Of a DNA stretch of 25,195 nucleotides, positions 8,298-15,453 are shown piece after piece (positions within the stretch are counted from its first letter, which is position 1; each line of letters starts with the position of its first letter). A model generated the notes under the pieces. That model had not been told where the DNA came from and ran no database searches. It saw only the letters and a list, made by a program, of their open reading frames with translations. The DNA lies in the IMG/VR virus record IMGVR_UViG_3300037088_000153, positions 1-25,195 of that record; one strand, given 5' to 3'. This DNA comes from a virus. A program made the translations under genes and the position numbers.

Positions 8298-9488
8298 ATG
8301 TTCATTGCAGTCATTCGTCGGGATCTCGAAAAGTCTATTTTCCTTGCGGACGCGGAGCCTAAGTCCACCGCAGATGCTTCAGTTGAATCCCCACGCGGAC
8401 AGGATCGGTACCTTTCTCCTCCTGACCCAGTTGCGATTCAAAAGTACCTAGTAGCTCAAGCTGCCCTACCTGGCCCAACCATTACAGTGAGTGGGCCAAC
8501 AATGGCCGCTACTCTAATAGCGGCTACCGTACCTACCTATACTGGTGGGGCTCTCGGGATCTACGATATCACATCAGCAACCATTAAGGGTGCTGATGCT
8601 GGCCTCAGTGGTGCCACAGCTGCACAGGTGAAAGCTCTTCAAGAGCTCCTAGCCCATCACTTCGTGGAAACCGATGTGGTCAAGAAGAGCTTCCTGAATG
8701 GAAACATCCACGGATACCTAGCACCCACTTTCAACCCGGACACCCACCGTGGTAACCTTGGACAAGGGACTCAGACCCCATTCATTTCAGGACAAGCCAT
8801 CGTTGCAATCAGTGATGATGGGCACACCTTCTTCTCAGTGAATACCCCCTGGCTCACCAAGGCAGCCGTGAACACTCCTGGTGCCGGTGCTCTTCGCATC
8901 ACTGGGTTACCCCAAACAGGTGTGGCAGCCGTTCATGTGGTAGCTACCCATAACTTAGCCCTGACAGGTGAGCAGACTATCGATGGTGTTCTTACCAGCA
9001 CCAACCGAATCCTCCTGACGGGTCAAACCAACCCGGTTCAGAATGGTATCTGGATTACTGCTGCTGGAGCCTGGGCACGTCCAGTAGGTGCCGGTGACAT
9101 GATAACCGGATCAAGTGCTGACAATATTTTGGTCGGTGTGGATACCGGTGGAACCAACTTCGGTGGAACCTACTTTCACAGCACCACTCTGGCCCCCAAC
9201 GCTGTTGTTGGAACCAATGCCCTGTCGTTCTCCATTGGTGGATGCGACTTCACGGGTTACGGTCTGTATGAGACAAGTGTAATCCTATTGGGCAAGGGTG
9301 CCAAGACAATCACTCAGGAGCAAATCATAGCCGGTGGCGGATCCATTACCGCAACTGATATTGACATCCCCGCTCCTGTCGTTCTTGGCCCGACAACGTC
9401 AAATACGTATGGTGCAATTGCAGCCACTTCGACTCAGGTTCGGGTCCAAGTGAACGACCTGTTATCTAGGTCACTAGTCTGCGTATAA
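8298..9488 (+). CDS. Fibre-type virion protein
   Basis: The protein has 396 residues with an excellent ribosome binding site, AGGAGG at 8284-8289, 8 bases before the ATG. Residues about 212-262 match a repeat module common in phage tail and head fibres: a T-H-N-L-A-L-T-G segment, then QTIDG, R-I-L-L-T-G-Q-T-N, QNGIW and a terminal GAWARP. The surrounding sequence is Gly/Thr/Ala-rich and beta-prone. The N-terminus (1-60) is charged and proline-containing and may be an attachment region; about 105-150 appears more helical. A strong GC-rich hairpin lies just after the stop. A surface fibre, appendage or decoration protein is the best reading; receptor binding cannot be claimed from sequence alone. 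Confidence 0.75.
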   Translation: MFIAVIRRDLEKSIFLADAEPKSTADASVESPRGQDRYLSPPDPVAIQKYLVAQAALPGPTITVSGPTMAATLIAATVPTYTGGALGIYDITSATIKGADAGLSGATAAQVKALQELLAHHFVETDVVKKSFLNGNIHGYLAPTFNPDTHRGNLGQGTQTPFISGQAIVAISDDGHTFFSVNTPWLTKAAVNTPGAGALRITGLPQTGVAAVHVVATHNLALTGEQTIDGVLTSTNRILLTGQTNPVQNGIWITAAGAWARPVGAGDMITGSSADNILVGVDTGGTNFGGTYFHSTTLAPNAVVGTNALSFSIGGCDFTGYGLYETSVILLGKGAKTITQEQIIAGGGSITATDIDIPAPVVLGPTTSNTYGAIAATSTQVRVQVNDLLSRSLVCV

Positions 9489-9505
9489 CCCAAGTCTCTG
9501 TTACT

Positions 9506-9529
9506 CGGCCCCCCTAATCAGGGGGGCCG
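9506..9529 (+). terminator. Strong GC-rich stem-loop after the fibre-type gene
   Basis: CGGCCCCCC at 9506-9514 pairs perfectly with GGGGGGCCG at 9521-9529 across a TAATCA loop, giving a 9 bp stem 17 bases after the stop codon. No U-tract follows (the next bases are CCTAGATG), so it is not a canonical intrinsic terminator. It could still be a pause, a factor-dependent terminator or a 3' mRNA-stabilising structure. Confidence 0.6.
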
Positions 9530-9598
9530 CCTAGATGTAAAACCAGATCCAGATCACACTCTACCACTCAATTATACCCAGATTTAGATGAGGACTGA

Positions 9599-9853
9599 AT
9601 GACAACAAAGGGAAACGGCGCGAAGGAGTTTCGGACTCCGGACTTGTACTTTGCGGCTTACCTCCAAACTGCAGGGGTGGAGATGATGCGGACGGACAGG
9701 GAAAACAACCGAGTTTTCTTTGTCTTCGATACCTCCATTGCGAACATAGATGAGTTGAAAACCGGGTGGTTCAATAATACATCCAAGGTTCCAGCTCAAC
9801 CCTATGCAAATGCGATTAAGAGCCTCAAGTCGATTTGTCATATGCAAGGATAA
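9599..9853 (+). CDS. DUF5659-like small protein
   Basis: This 84-residue protein has the pattern I associate with DUF5659, a small domain frequent in phages: F-R-T-P-D-L-Y-F-A-A-Y-L near residue 11, then a V-E-M segment, an R-V-F-F-V-F-D strand, a tryptophan/asparagine segment and a C-terminal AIKSLKSIC helix. The molecular role of the family is not known to me. The ATG at 9599 follows GAGGA (9590-9594) at a short 4-base spacing. It sits between the hairpin at 9506-9529 and a 154 bp non-coding stretch, so it may be transcribed separately from its neighbours. Confidence 0.75.
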   Translation: MTTKGNGAKEFRTPDLYFAAYLQTAGVEMMRTDRENNRVFFVFDTSIANIDELKTGWFNNTSKVPAQPYANAIKSLKSICHMQG

Positions 9854-10007
9854 TTATGGGACTTTTGTATGATAGTCCTTAAGACTTGCACAAGATTCGT
9901 GATGGTCAAGTTCATCAAGTCTACGATTCCTGACATAGCTCTCGCGGCTTAGTCCCACTTCAACAATTCATTGATTCGATGAGTTAGGTTGAATGTAGGG
10001 TCAGAGT
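9854..10007 (+). other. Non-coding gap with two possible stem-loops and a gene-derived repeat
   Basis: No gene is visible here. GGACT at 9859-9863 can pair with AGTCC at 9874-9878, just after the preceding stop. AGACTTG at 9882-9888 can pair with CAAGTCT at 9916-9922 across a 27-base loop. Neither is followed by a U-tract. Bases 9961-9984 are a 21/24 match to 10131-10154 inside the next gene. Confidence 0.4.
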
Positions 10008-10241
10008 ATGACTGTTCAAGCTGTTGCTGCAACCCTGTCAGGTTCATCTCTACTGGATGCTTTTGAAACATGGGTTGGGGCGATACGTCCAGCACCAAAA
10101 GCTCCGGCAGCTAACTCTGCTGCAACCCTCCAACAATTCATTGATGCATTGAGTCCTGGTAGGTCTGCTTCTAAGACCCCCACGAGTCAAAAGATGGTGG
10201 TGTCTACTAATCCACCAAGAAAACCGTTTGTACCAAGGTAA
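10008..10241 (+). CDS. Small Ala/Pro-rich protein, function unknown
   Basis: This 77-residue protein starts with ATG at 10008, preceded by AGGG (9997-10000) at a 7-base spacing. An N-terminal helix-prone segment (about 1-30) is followed by an Ala/Pro-rich linker (about 31-42), a short LQQFIDALSP segment (about 46-55) and a basic, proline-containing tail ending KPFVPR. The LQQFID segment is echoed upstream of the gene in a non-coding repeat (9961-9984), which suggests a past local duplication. I do not recognise the family. The next gene starts 20 bases after the stop and is a virion-type protein, so a minor structural role is possible. Confidence 0.55.
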   Translation: MTVQAVAATLSGSSLLDAFETWVGAIRPAPKAPAANSAATLQQFIDALSPGRSASKTPTSQKMVVSTNPPRKPFVPR

Positions 10242-10261
10242 CTAGGGACAGGAGATTTACG

Positions 10262-10684
10262 ATGGCCGCGAAAACTACATTCTTGGCTGGCAGGGTTCTG
10301 GATCGGGTTCTCAAGAACAATGCTGAGCTCGCCTACTCTTTCCCAGCAACAGTCTATGCTGCTTTGTTTACTACAAACCCGACAGTTGCCGGACTATTCG
10401 CTGGTGAAGTCCCCACGGGTGCCGGTGTTACAGACTATGCTCGTCAGGCCATTACCTGGGGTCTCATTGGTGCTGGAAGCTCGGTAGCAAACCTCCTAGC
10501 CATCACCTATGCTGTTTCCACAGCTGGGTATGGTGGGGCGCCTATCGGTTGGGTTGGTATCTGTGACACGGTAGCAACAGCCTCTGGAATGCTCTACCAA
10601 GGGCCTCTGACCACCCCCAAGACTGTTGGCGCCGGTGATCAGGTCTCCTTTGCAATTGGAGCTTTGGTAGTCACAGAATCCTGA
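10262..10684 (+). CDS. Phage tail/head fibre-like beta protein
   Basis: This 140-residue protein has the pattern of a widespread small phage structural protein: an N-terminal segment predicting a helix, A-T-V-Y-A-A-L-F-T-T-N-P, a D-Y-A-R-Q-A-I-T-W strand, a G-W-V-G-I-C-D strand and a C-terminal L-Y-Q-G-P-L-T-T-P-K-T-V-G-A-G-D turn followed by a final beta strand. Members are usually annotated as tail-fibre-like or minor structural proteins. The ATG at 10262 follows AGGAGA (10250-10255) at a 6-base spacing. A structural role in the particle is likely; the exact location is inferred only from neighbours. Confidence 0.75.
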   Translation: MAAKTTFLAGRVLDRVLKNNAELAYSFPATVYAALFTTNPTVAGLFAGEVPTGAGVTDYARQAITWGLIGAGSSVANLLAITYAVSTAGYGGAPIGWVGICDTVATASGMLYQGPLTTPKTVGAGDQVSFAIGALVVTES

Positions 10685-10725
10685 CCCTGAGTTACCAGTC
10701 GTAACCCTAGTAGGGGTCGAAAATA

Positions 10726-11313
10726 GTGACTACTGATATTGATACAATCCTGTCAGGTGACTCCTCAATAGTAGGGGCGTTAACCTATAATATTACTGCT
10801 CACTTAGTAGGATCATCTTCGATAGCCGGGGTACAACTACATAACATCTCCGCCCACCTGGCAGGGACGTCAACCTTCGTCCCAGTTGCTACTTTAGAGC
10901 TTGGTGGGTATGAGGCACCTATTCGATATCAACCTCCTGCCAGAGTAGTCTCCGCTGGCAGGATGATTCTCGACGATGTCGATCTGTTCTTGGGTGACGG
11001 AAGAACTCGGGTCAGGGAAGTCCCAGTCACTGATCTTCAGCTTCAACTTATTTTCAATAATGAACAGATTTCCTGGCCATTAGTCTCAGGGGCTGGGATA
11101 CCAGATGTGCGGGTCACTGCCGGTAGCGTTTACTGGACTGAATTTGCCCCTGGTTTCTACAATGTGAGGTTCTTTCCAAATGTGATTGGTTTGTGGAGAA
11201 TTATCCTTACCTACAGATCATATGACCAAGCAGTCTCACTATCTTATGACGTAATTCAGAAGGTATCCCTCAACCCATCCACTGGGCTAAGCACCTCATT
11301 TTTCAAAAGGTAG
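10726..11313 (+). CDS. Beta-rich virion-type protein, paralogue of the next gene
   Basis: The protein has 195 residues and a GTG start at 10726 with AGGGG (10712-10716) 9 bases upstream. The first ~50 residues hold two to three degenerate ~20-residue repeats (SAHLAGTST and TAHLVGSSS are equivalent segments). Residues about 80-176 form a beta-rich domain with WPLVSGAGI, a Y-N-V-R-F-F-P-N segment and LWRIILTY. The same domain makes up most of the following gene, which has WPLVSGAGI and YWRLILSY in the same order, so the two arose by duplication. The domain resembles an Ig-like or jelly-roll decoration fold; this is inference from composition and spacing. The function in the virion is unknown. 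Confidence 0.7.
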   Translation: MTTDIDTILSGDSSIVGALTYNITAHLVGSSSIAGVQLHNISAHLAGTSTFVPVATLELGGYEAPIRYQPPARVVSAGRMILDDVDLFLGDGRTRVREVPVTDLQLQLIFNNEQISWPLVSGAGIPDVRVTAGSVYWTEFAPGFYNVRFFPNVIGLWRIILTYRSYDQAVSLSYDVIQKVSLNPSTGLSTSFFKR

Positions 11314-11363
11314 TTTGATCTCTGACCCTAGTTACGAAACATTTTTTAGAATAGGGGTTTGAG

Positions 11364-11777
11364 ATGCCTACCACGAGAGGCCGGCTTGTATCCAATAACC
11401 TGGTCGTGTTTGACCAGGCTGACTTCTTTGGGCCAGATGGATTTACTCGAGCTTTGGGTCTGACCCCCTCTCAGCTTGTCTTGGAAGTATACCACGACAA
11501 CGACCTTCAAGCATGGCCCTTGGTATCAGGAGCGGGAATAACCGAGAGTATGGTGGCTTCGGGTCATGTGTACTTTGACCCTCTAGTTGGGGATGGTTAT
11601 GGAATCAGGTGGAGACCCAATGCGACTGGGTATTGGAGGCTTATCCTTTCCTATCCAGCAGGCCTTCAGGTTCTTGCTCAGGATTATGACGTAGGATCTG
11701 GTACAGGTGTGGTCCCACCTGGAGGTGGGTTGAAGGTTTCATTTGTTGGCGCGGGAGGTAGTACCTGTGATACTTAG
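11364..11777 (+). CDS. Beta-rich virion-type protein, paralogue of the previous gene
   Basis: The protein has 137 residues. The ATG at 11364 follows AGGGG (11353-11357) at a 6-base spacing. Residues about 12-110 match the C-terminal domain of the gene before it, sharing the exact WPLVSGAGI stretch, an R-P-N-A-T-G-Y-W-R motif and a YDV end. It lacks the N-terminal repeats of that paralogue and ends in a Gly/Pro-rich tail. The last 11 bases overlap the likely GTG start of the next gene, suggesting coupled translation. It is probably a small structural or decoration protein. Confidence 0.7.
   Translation: MPTTRGRLVSNNLVVFDQADFFGPDGFTRALGLTPSQLVLEVYHDNDLQAWPLVSGAGITESMVASGHVYFDPLVGDGYGIRWRPNATGYWRLILSYPAGLQVLAQDYDVGSGTGVVPPGGGLKVSFVGAGGSTCDT
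11753..11758 (+). promoter_or_regulatory. Ribosome binding site deciding a GTG start
   Basis: GGGAGG lies 8 bases before GTG at 11767. It favours that start over the in-frame TTG at 11743, which would lie upstream of the binding site. It sits inside the end of the preceding gene. Confidence 0.6.
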
Positions 11778-12252
11778 ATCAAGTCCCGGCGTATTTAAGT
11801 GGGGTCATGTGTTCCAACGCGGTGATCTCCCCATCTACATAATGGACGCTGTTGGGAGCCCATTCAGTCCATTTAAGGTCACCTACACCATTCTTTTTCA
11901 ACCTAAGCTTCATAATACTGATGGGCAACACCGCCAAGATCACCTGACCAAAATATGGCCCTGTGACAGAATTCCAGTTCAGGCTGACATCGGGGAATAT
12001 TATGGGACTGGGTGTGCCGGCGAGGGTGGCCAACCAGGTCAATGGTTCGTAGAGTGGACAATCCAAGAGTACCTTGACGGGCCCCTACAAGCTGATCGGT
12101 TTGGGTTCGAGGTCTTCAATACAGCTGAGTTCTGTCCTCGACACCACCATCTTGGACATGAGCATGAGAGGCGAGAACACGAATGGTTGGAGAATCAATG
12201 GGGTTGGGACAGGGATAGGGATTGTCGTTGTGGCGGTCGGAGAAGGTTGTAA
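11767..12252 (+). CDS. Ig-like virion-type protein with His/Arg-rich tail
   Basis: With the GTG start at 11767 the protein has 161 residues. Residues about 15-116 form a beta-rich domain (R-G-D-L-P-I-Y-I, then D-I-G-E-Y-Y, then W-T-I-Q-E-Y-L-D-G-P-L-Q, ending F-E-V). It is paralogous to the N-terminal domain of the next gene (S-V-G-E-Y-F, W-T-I-R-E-M-L-G-G-P-I-Q, F-E-V). The final ~39 residues are unusual: many His, Arg, Trp and Cys residues (RHHHLGHEHERREHEW, then CRCGGRRRL), which could bind metal or be disordered. In the paralogue this position is followed by a large helical domain instead. The stop is 3 bases before the next ATG, so both are likely co-translated. The function is unknown; it may be a head or neck accessory protein. 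Confidence 0.65.
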   Translation: MILRSSPGVFKWGHVFQRGDLPIYIMDAVGSPFSPFKVTYTILFQPKLHNTDGQHRQDHLTKIWPCDRIPVQADIGEYYGTGCAGEGGQPGQWFVEWTIQEYLDGPLQADRFGFEVFNTAEFCPRHHHLGHEHERREHEWLENQWGWDRDRDCRCGGRRRL

Positions 12253-12255
12253 CAT

Positions 12256-13146
12256 ATGGGAACTCTATTCCTTCGAGGGCAGCAGCTAGGTAGGAAGGAC
12301 TTGAACGTCTTTCTGACTAATTCTTCCGGACATCCAGTCAATGCGGCTGAGATCACCTACGCCCTCTACGACAATACGACAGGGCTCGAGGTACTAGTCG
12401 GCCCCCAGAGAAGAACTCCAGTGAATGCCTCGGTAGGTGAGTATTTCGCCAATATAGTCGTCCCCTTGGATGCCAACATTGGTTCTTACAGGGCCAGGTG
12501 GACGATTCGTGAGATGCTCGGTGGACCCATCCAGACGGCTCTACAAGAGTTCGAAGTTCAGGATAGGGAAACCACCGCACCCACTTGTTTCACTGACATA
12601 CAGATTGACCTCATCCGGAGAATGAGGATTCAGCTCAGGGACAACAACCCTGACAAGAACTACAAGTTTAGACCACCGGCGCATGAAGGAACTGTAGATC
12701 AATTCAGCCGTGTGTTCGGTTACATCTGGGAGGATCAGGAGCTACTCGACTGTCTGGAAGAGGGTCTTGACATGGTCATTGCGGCGCCACCTCGGACATG
12801 GTTCGAAAATGTCGACCATATGATGATGTTCAAGAGGGAGTGGAGAACCCTCCTCATCACTGCAGCCCTGCAATGGGCGATCCAGATGCTTCAGAACAAT
12901 TGGATTGCCGATGAGTTCGACTACTCAATTGGTGGTGTTAGCTTGAATCTAGAGAAATCTAGCAAGTATGAGTCTATGAAGCAGAGTTTGATTGATCAAT
13001 TCACTGCCCAGCTGGAACGAGCAAAGGCTACCGTGAAGATCATTCGTGGTTTGCAGCAGCCCAGGTATGGGGCCGGTATTAGGTCGTCCTTCGGGCCGTA
13101 TGTTGGTAGGGGTGTTCTCGCCCCAGCAAAATTCCTGGGGATATAA
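12256..13146 (+). CDS. Probable head/neck structural protein with N-terminal Ig-like domain
   Basis: The protein has 296 residues. The ATG at 12256 follows GGAGAAGG (12239-12246) at a 9-base spacing. Residues about 11-101 are an Ig-like domain related to that of the preceding gene. Residues about 112-296 are mostly helical: an I-D-L-I-R-R-M-R-I-Q-L-R-D-N-N-P helix, Y-K-F-R-P-P, then long helices, followed by a basic Arg/Gly-containing tail. The arrangement recalls adaptor or connector proteins that attach next to the portal, but I do not recognise a defined family. A homing endonuclease gene follows 50 bases downstream. A structural role is inferred from position and architecture. Confidence 0.65.
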   Translation: MGTLFLRGQQLGRKDLNVFLTNSSGHPVNAAEITYALYDNTTGLEVLVGPQRRTPVNASVGEYFANIVVPLDANIGSYRARWTIREMLGGPIQTALQEFEVQDRETTAPTCFTDIQIDLIRRMRIQLRDNNPDKNYKFRPPAHEGTVDQFSRVFGYIWEDQELLDCLEEGLDMVIAAPPRTWFENVDHMMMFKREWRTLLITAALQWAIQMLQNNWIADEFDYSIGGVSLNLEKSSKYESMKQSLIDQFTAQLERAKATVKIIRGLQQPRYGAGIRSSFGPYVGRGVLAPAKFLGI

Positions 13147-13196
13147 GTTTTCTATAACTAATTGACTTTACTACATTGTGGTGTAGAGTCAAGTCT

Positions 13197-14732
13197 ATGG
13201 CCATTACTTGCCCCTACTGCAAAGTTCATTTCCCAAAGTCCGATTCCATCAACTCTCGGCATAAGGCTACATGCGCTGGGTGGGTTGCAGAAGGGATCTC
13301 GAACAAACCTCTGCCTTGTTTGTGCGGTCATGAGTCAACCTCATTGACTCAGATGAAGAGGCATAGGTCTCAGTGTGCTACCTGGAAGGATCGGGATCGT
13401 GGTGAGATCCAGATGGATCGATTAGCCGCTACTCTTCAGAAGAATCACGGAGTAGGGGTTACCAATCCTAGACAGATTCAAGAGGCCGAGGAAAAACGGA
13501 AGGACACTCTTTTAGATCGATATGGGGCTGAGAATGTGTTCTGTCGTGAGTCATCGATCTTCGATAAAGTTCAAGGTTCCCTAGATGGGAAGAGGCCGAT
13601 CCTTAAGGGGGCTGACAATCCGTTTGCGTGGACTGAGGTTCAAGAGAAGATTCGCATAGTCAATCTCGAGCGCTACGGGGCTGAGAACCCTCAGCAAGTA
13701 CCGGAGATTCGAGAAAGAACTAAAGCTACCAATTTGGACAGGTACGGGGGGGAGCTTCTTGCTTCGCCAATTATCCGAGAGAAGAGTAAAACTACCAACT
13801 TAGTTCGTTACGGGTTCGAGAACCCTGCTAACTCTCCTGAGGTAATTGAACGGGCTCGCCAAACTAACCTCGAACGTTGGGGTGTTGAGTGGACTTGCCA
13901 ACACCCGGACATTAAAGCTCGTCAACTCAAGACTCAACTAGAAACTTACGGTAGCCACTACTTTGCGTCTGAAGAGGGTAGGGCGGTCATCAGAGCCACA
14001 CTTCAAGAGAAGTACGGAGTAGATCACCCCTCTCAAATAGAGGGCTTCTGGGATAAAACTGTTGCCACCTTTGTTCGTCGCTACGGGGCAACTCACCCAC
14101 TATTGCTGGTTGAGTTCTTAGAGAAGCGCCGTACAACCTGTCAAGAGAAGTACGGAGTAGATCACCCCCTTCAAAGCCCTGAGGTTTATTCAAAGCTTGT
14201 AGCCACAGTTCAGGATCAGTATGGTGTTGACTGTGTTTTTCAATCCAAAGCTATTATGATTGAGGAGGTGAAGGAAAAGGCTCGTCAAACCAATATTGTG
14301 AATTACGGTTTTCCACATCCGATGATGAATCGAGAGTACGCTAGAGCTCAATTGGAGAAGATTTCACGACCCGGGCCAAATCTTCCGGAGCGACTTCTTC
14401 AGGCTATGGCACCTGAACTCCTCTATACGGGCTCTGGAACCTTTTGGAGATGGCTTCCTCTTCTAGGGCACCATAAGAACCCAGATTTCATCCTCCCCGG
14501 ACAAGATTCAGAGAACCCCAAGAGAGGTGTCACTAAAGTAGTTGAGTTGTTTGGAGACTTTTGGCACTCGCGTATGTTCACGGGACGAGGTAACTTCGAG
14601 CATGAGTCTGAGTTAGTATCTGCTTTTGCAGGGATTGGAATCGAGTGCTTAGTAGTATGGGAGTCAGAGGTTAAAAAGACTCCTGTTGAAACCAAGGAGC
14701 GGATTAGAGCATTCCTCGGTGTAACCCCTTAG
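13197..14732 (+). CDS. Homing endonuclease: zinc fingers, repeat array and Vsr-like nuclease
   Basis: With ATG at 13197 the product has 511 residues; an in-frame TTG at 13176 has no better ribosome binding site. The N-terminus holds two zinc-finger-like motifs (C5, C8, H22, C26 and C41, C43, H56, C60). Residues about 79-388 contain around 12 degenerate repeats of ~23-26 residues centred on a T-N-L-E-R-Y-G-V-E-N-P pattern, as in the DUF7487-type repeats of phage and giant-virus homing endonucleases; these probably read DNA. The C-terminus, about 390-505, looks like a Vsr/EDxHD-type PD-(D/E)XK nuclease: KNPDF (D430), VVELFGDFWH (E450, H457) and LVVWESE (E489). It probably nicks or cuts DNA at a specific site to spread itself. 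It lies between structural genes as a free-standing mobile gene, with no evidence that it interrupts either. Confidence 0.85.
   Translation: MAITCPYCKVHFPKSDSINSRHKATCAGWVAEGISNKPLPCLCGHESTSLTQMKRHRSQCATWKDRDRGEIQMDRLAATLQKNHGVGVTNPRQIQEAEEKRKDTLLDRYGAENVFCRESSIFDKVQGSLDGKRPILKGADNPFAWTEVQEKIRIVNLERYGAENPQQVPEIRERTKATNLDRYGGELLASPIIREKSKTTNLVRYGFENPANSPEVIERARQTNLERWGVEWTCQHPDIKARQLKTQLETYGSHYFASEEGRAVIRATLQEKYGVDHPSQIEGFWDKTVATFVRRYGATHPLLLVEFLEKRRTTCQEKYGVDHPLQSPEVYSKLVATVQDQYGVDCVFQSKAIMIEEVKEKARQTNIVNYGFPHPMMNREYARAQLEKISRPGPNLPERLLQAMAPELLYTGSGTFWRWLPLLGHHKNPDFILPGQDSENPKRGVTKVVELFGDFWHSRMFTGRGNFEHESELVSAFAGIGIECLVVWESEVKKTPVETKERIRAFLGVTP
14003..14168 (+). repeat. 28 bp exact direct repeat inside the homing endonuclease gene
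   Basis: The same 28 bases occur at 14003-14030 and 14141-14168, 138 bp apart. That equals two repeat units of 23 codons. They encode QEKYGVDHP in two repeat units, so recent unit duplication or gene conversion within the DNA-binding array is likely. Confidence 0.85.
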
Positions 14733-14735
14733 ACT

Positions 14736-14951
14736 GTGTTTGGAGTCCCCTTCGAGTGTAACGATGTATTGACCCAAGATGATCTTGGGAAATGTTTTAC
14801 GGCTATCACAGAGGGCACCGACACATTCAAAAAGCGTGGCGCAAGAATCATAAAAGCCAGCTTTTCGCACGGTATGCTCTATCTAATTCCCGACAGTGGG
14901 CCATCTCTATCTTACGTTATTAGAAGAGGTTGTGCAGGGTGCCCTGATTGA
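14736..14951 (+). CDS. Possible small protein after the homing endonuclease
   Basis: This open stretch of 71 codons starts with GTG at 14736, four bases after the endonuclease stop and in the same frame as that gene. The only thing separating it from the endonuclease is the TAG at 14730-14732. No clear ribosome binding site is present. The composition is protein-like (a helical stretch near residues 12-30, then I-I-K-A-S-F-S-H-G-M-L-Y-L-I-P), ending in two cysteines. It could be a small gene using re-initiation, a remnant, or a chance open frame. I recognise no family. Confidence 0.35.
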   Translation: MFGVPFECNDVLTQDDLGKCFTAITEGTDTFKKRGARIIKASFSHGMLYLIPDSGPSLSYVIRRGCAGCPD

Positions 14952-15008
14952 TCCTTTTATCATCAGTTCACTAATGCATGTAGTTCCAATTTCACGGAGA
15001 CAACTCAG

Positions 15009-15386
15009 ATGAGTGACCAGAACGAATCAAATCAGCCAAAATTAACTCTCTCTGACCCAGTTGATGCTGAGACATTAAGGAAGTTCCAGCAGCTTCAAGC
15101 TTCAAGGCTTCAAGTTGCCGACAACCTCCTTGGTATTGAGCAGGAGAAGGTGAAGCTTCTGCGAGCGGCACAGAATATTGACATCGAGCGACAGAGGATG
15201 TTTGAGGGGGTTCTACTAGCCAGGGGTCTTCCTCCGAATTACCCTGTGGAGATTGACGCTAAGACTGGGGTTATGAAGCCGCTTGAGGAGGCTATGGAAG
15301 CCTTTAATCAGCAAGCGGCAGCCCAAGCTCAAGCTGCTCTCATGCAGAATCAAGCTCAAGCTGCACCTGAAACAGCCACAGCCTGA
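15009..15386 (+). CDS. Small coiled-coil protein with Gln/Ala-rich tail
   Basis: The protein has 125 residues. The ATG at 15009 follows CGGAGA (14995-15000) at an 8-base spacing. An acidic, polar N-terminus (1-18) leads into a long helix with heptad character (about 20-70, including a Q-E-K-V-K-L-L-R-A-A stretch). Then comes a short L-P-P-N-Y-P-V-E-I-D segment and a low-complexity Gln/Ala tail (about 100-125). Small proteins of this design are common among phage structural genes, but I do not recognise the family. It precedes the neck-like gene at 15454 by 67 bases. That gap holds a weak hairpin (AAGGG 15411-15415, CCCTT 15421-15425). Confidence 0.7.
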   Translation: MSDQNESNQPKLTLSDPVDAETLRKFQQLQASRLQVADNLLGIEQEKVKLLRAAQNIDIERQRMFEGVLLARGLPPNYPVEIDAKTGVMKPLEEAMEAFNQQAAAQAQAALMQNQAQAAPETATA

Positions 15387-15453
15387 CCAATCCTGTAGGG
15401 GACCCGTCTCAAGGGTTGATCCCTTTATTAGGCGCCTCTTGTGAGGACTCGCC

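Noticed and set aside
12074-12289. Alternative-frame open stretch over the His/Arg-rich tail (71 codons)
   Set aside because: It was considered as the true continuation after a frameshift, but its residues do not resemble the helical domain of the paralogue, and it overlaps the start of the next gene.
13440-14345. Possible CRISPR-like or satellite repeat array
   Set aside because: The periodic repeats are degenerate coding repeats in one open frame with a protein-level consensus, not identical direct repeats separated by unique spacers.
15411-15425. Intrinsic terminator before the neck-like gene
   Set aside because: The stem is only 5 bp with a 5-base loop and only a broken T-rich stretch follows, so it is too weak to call.
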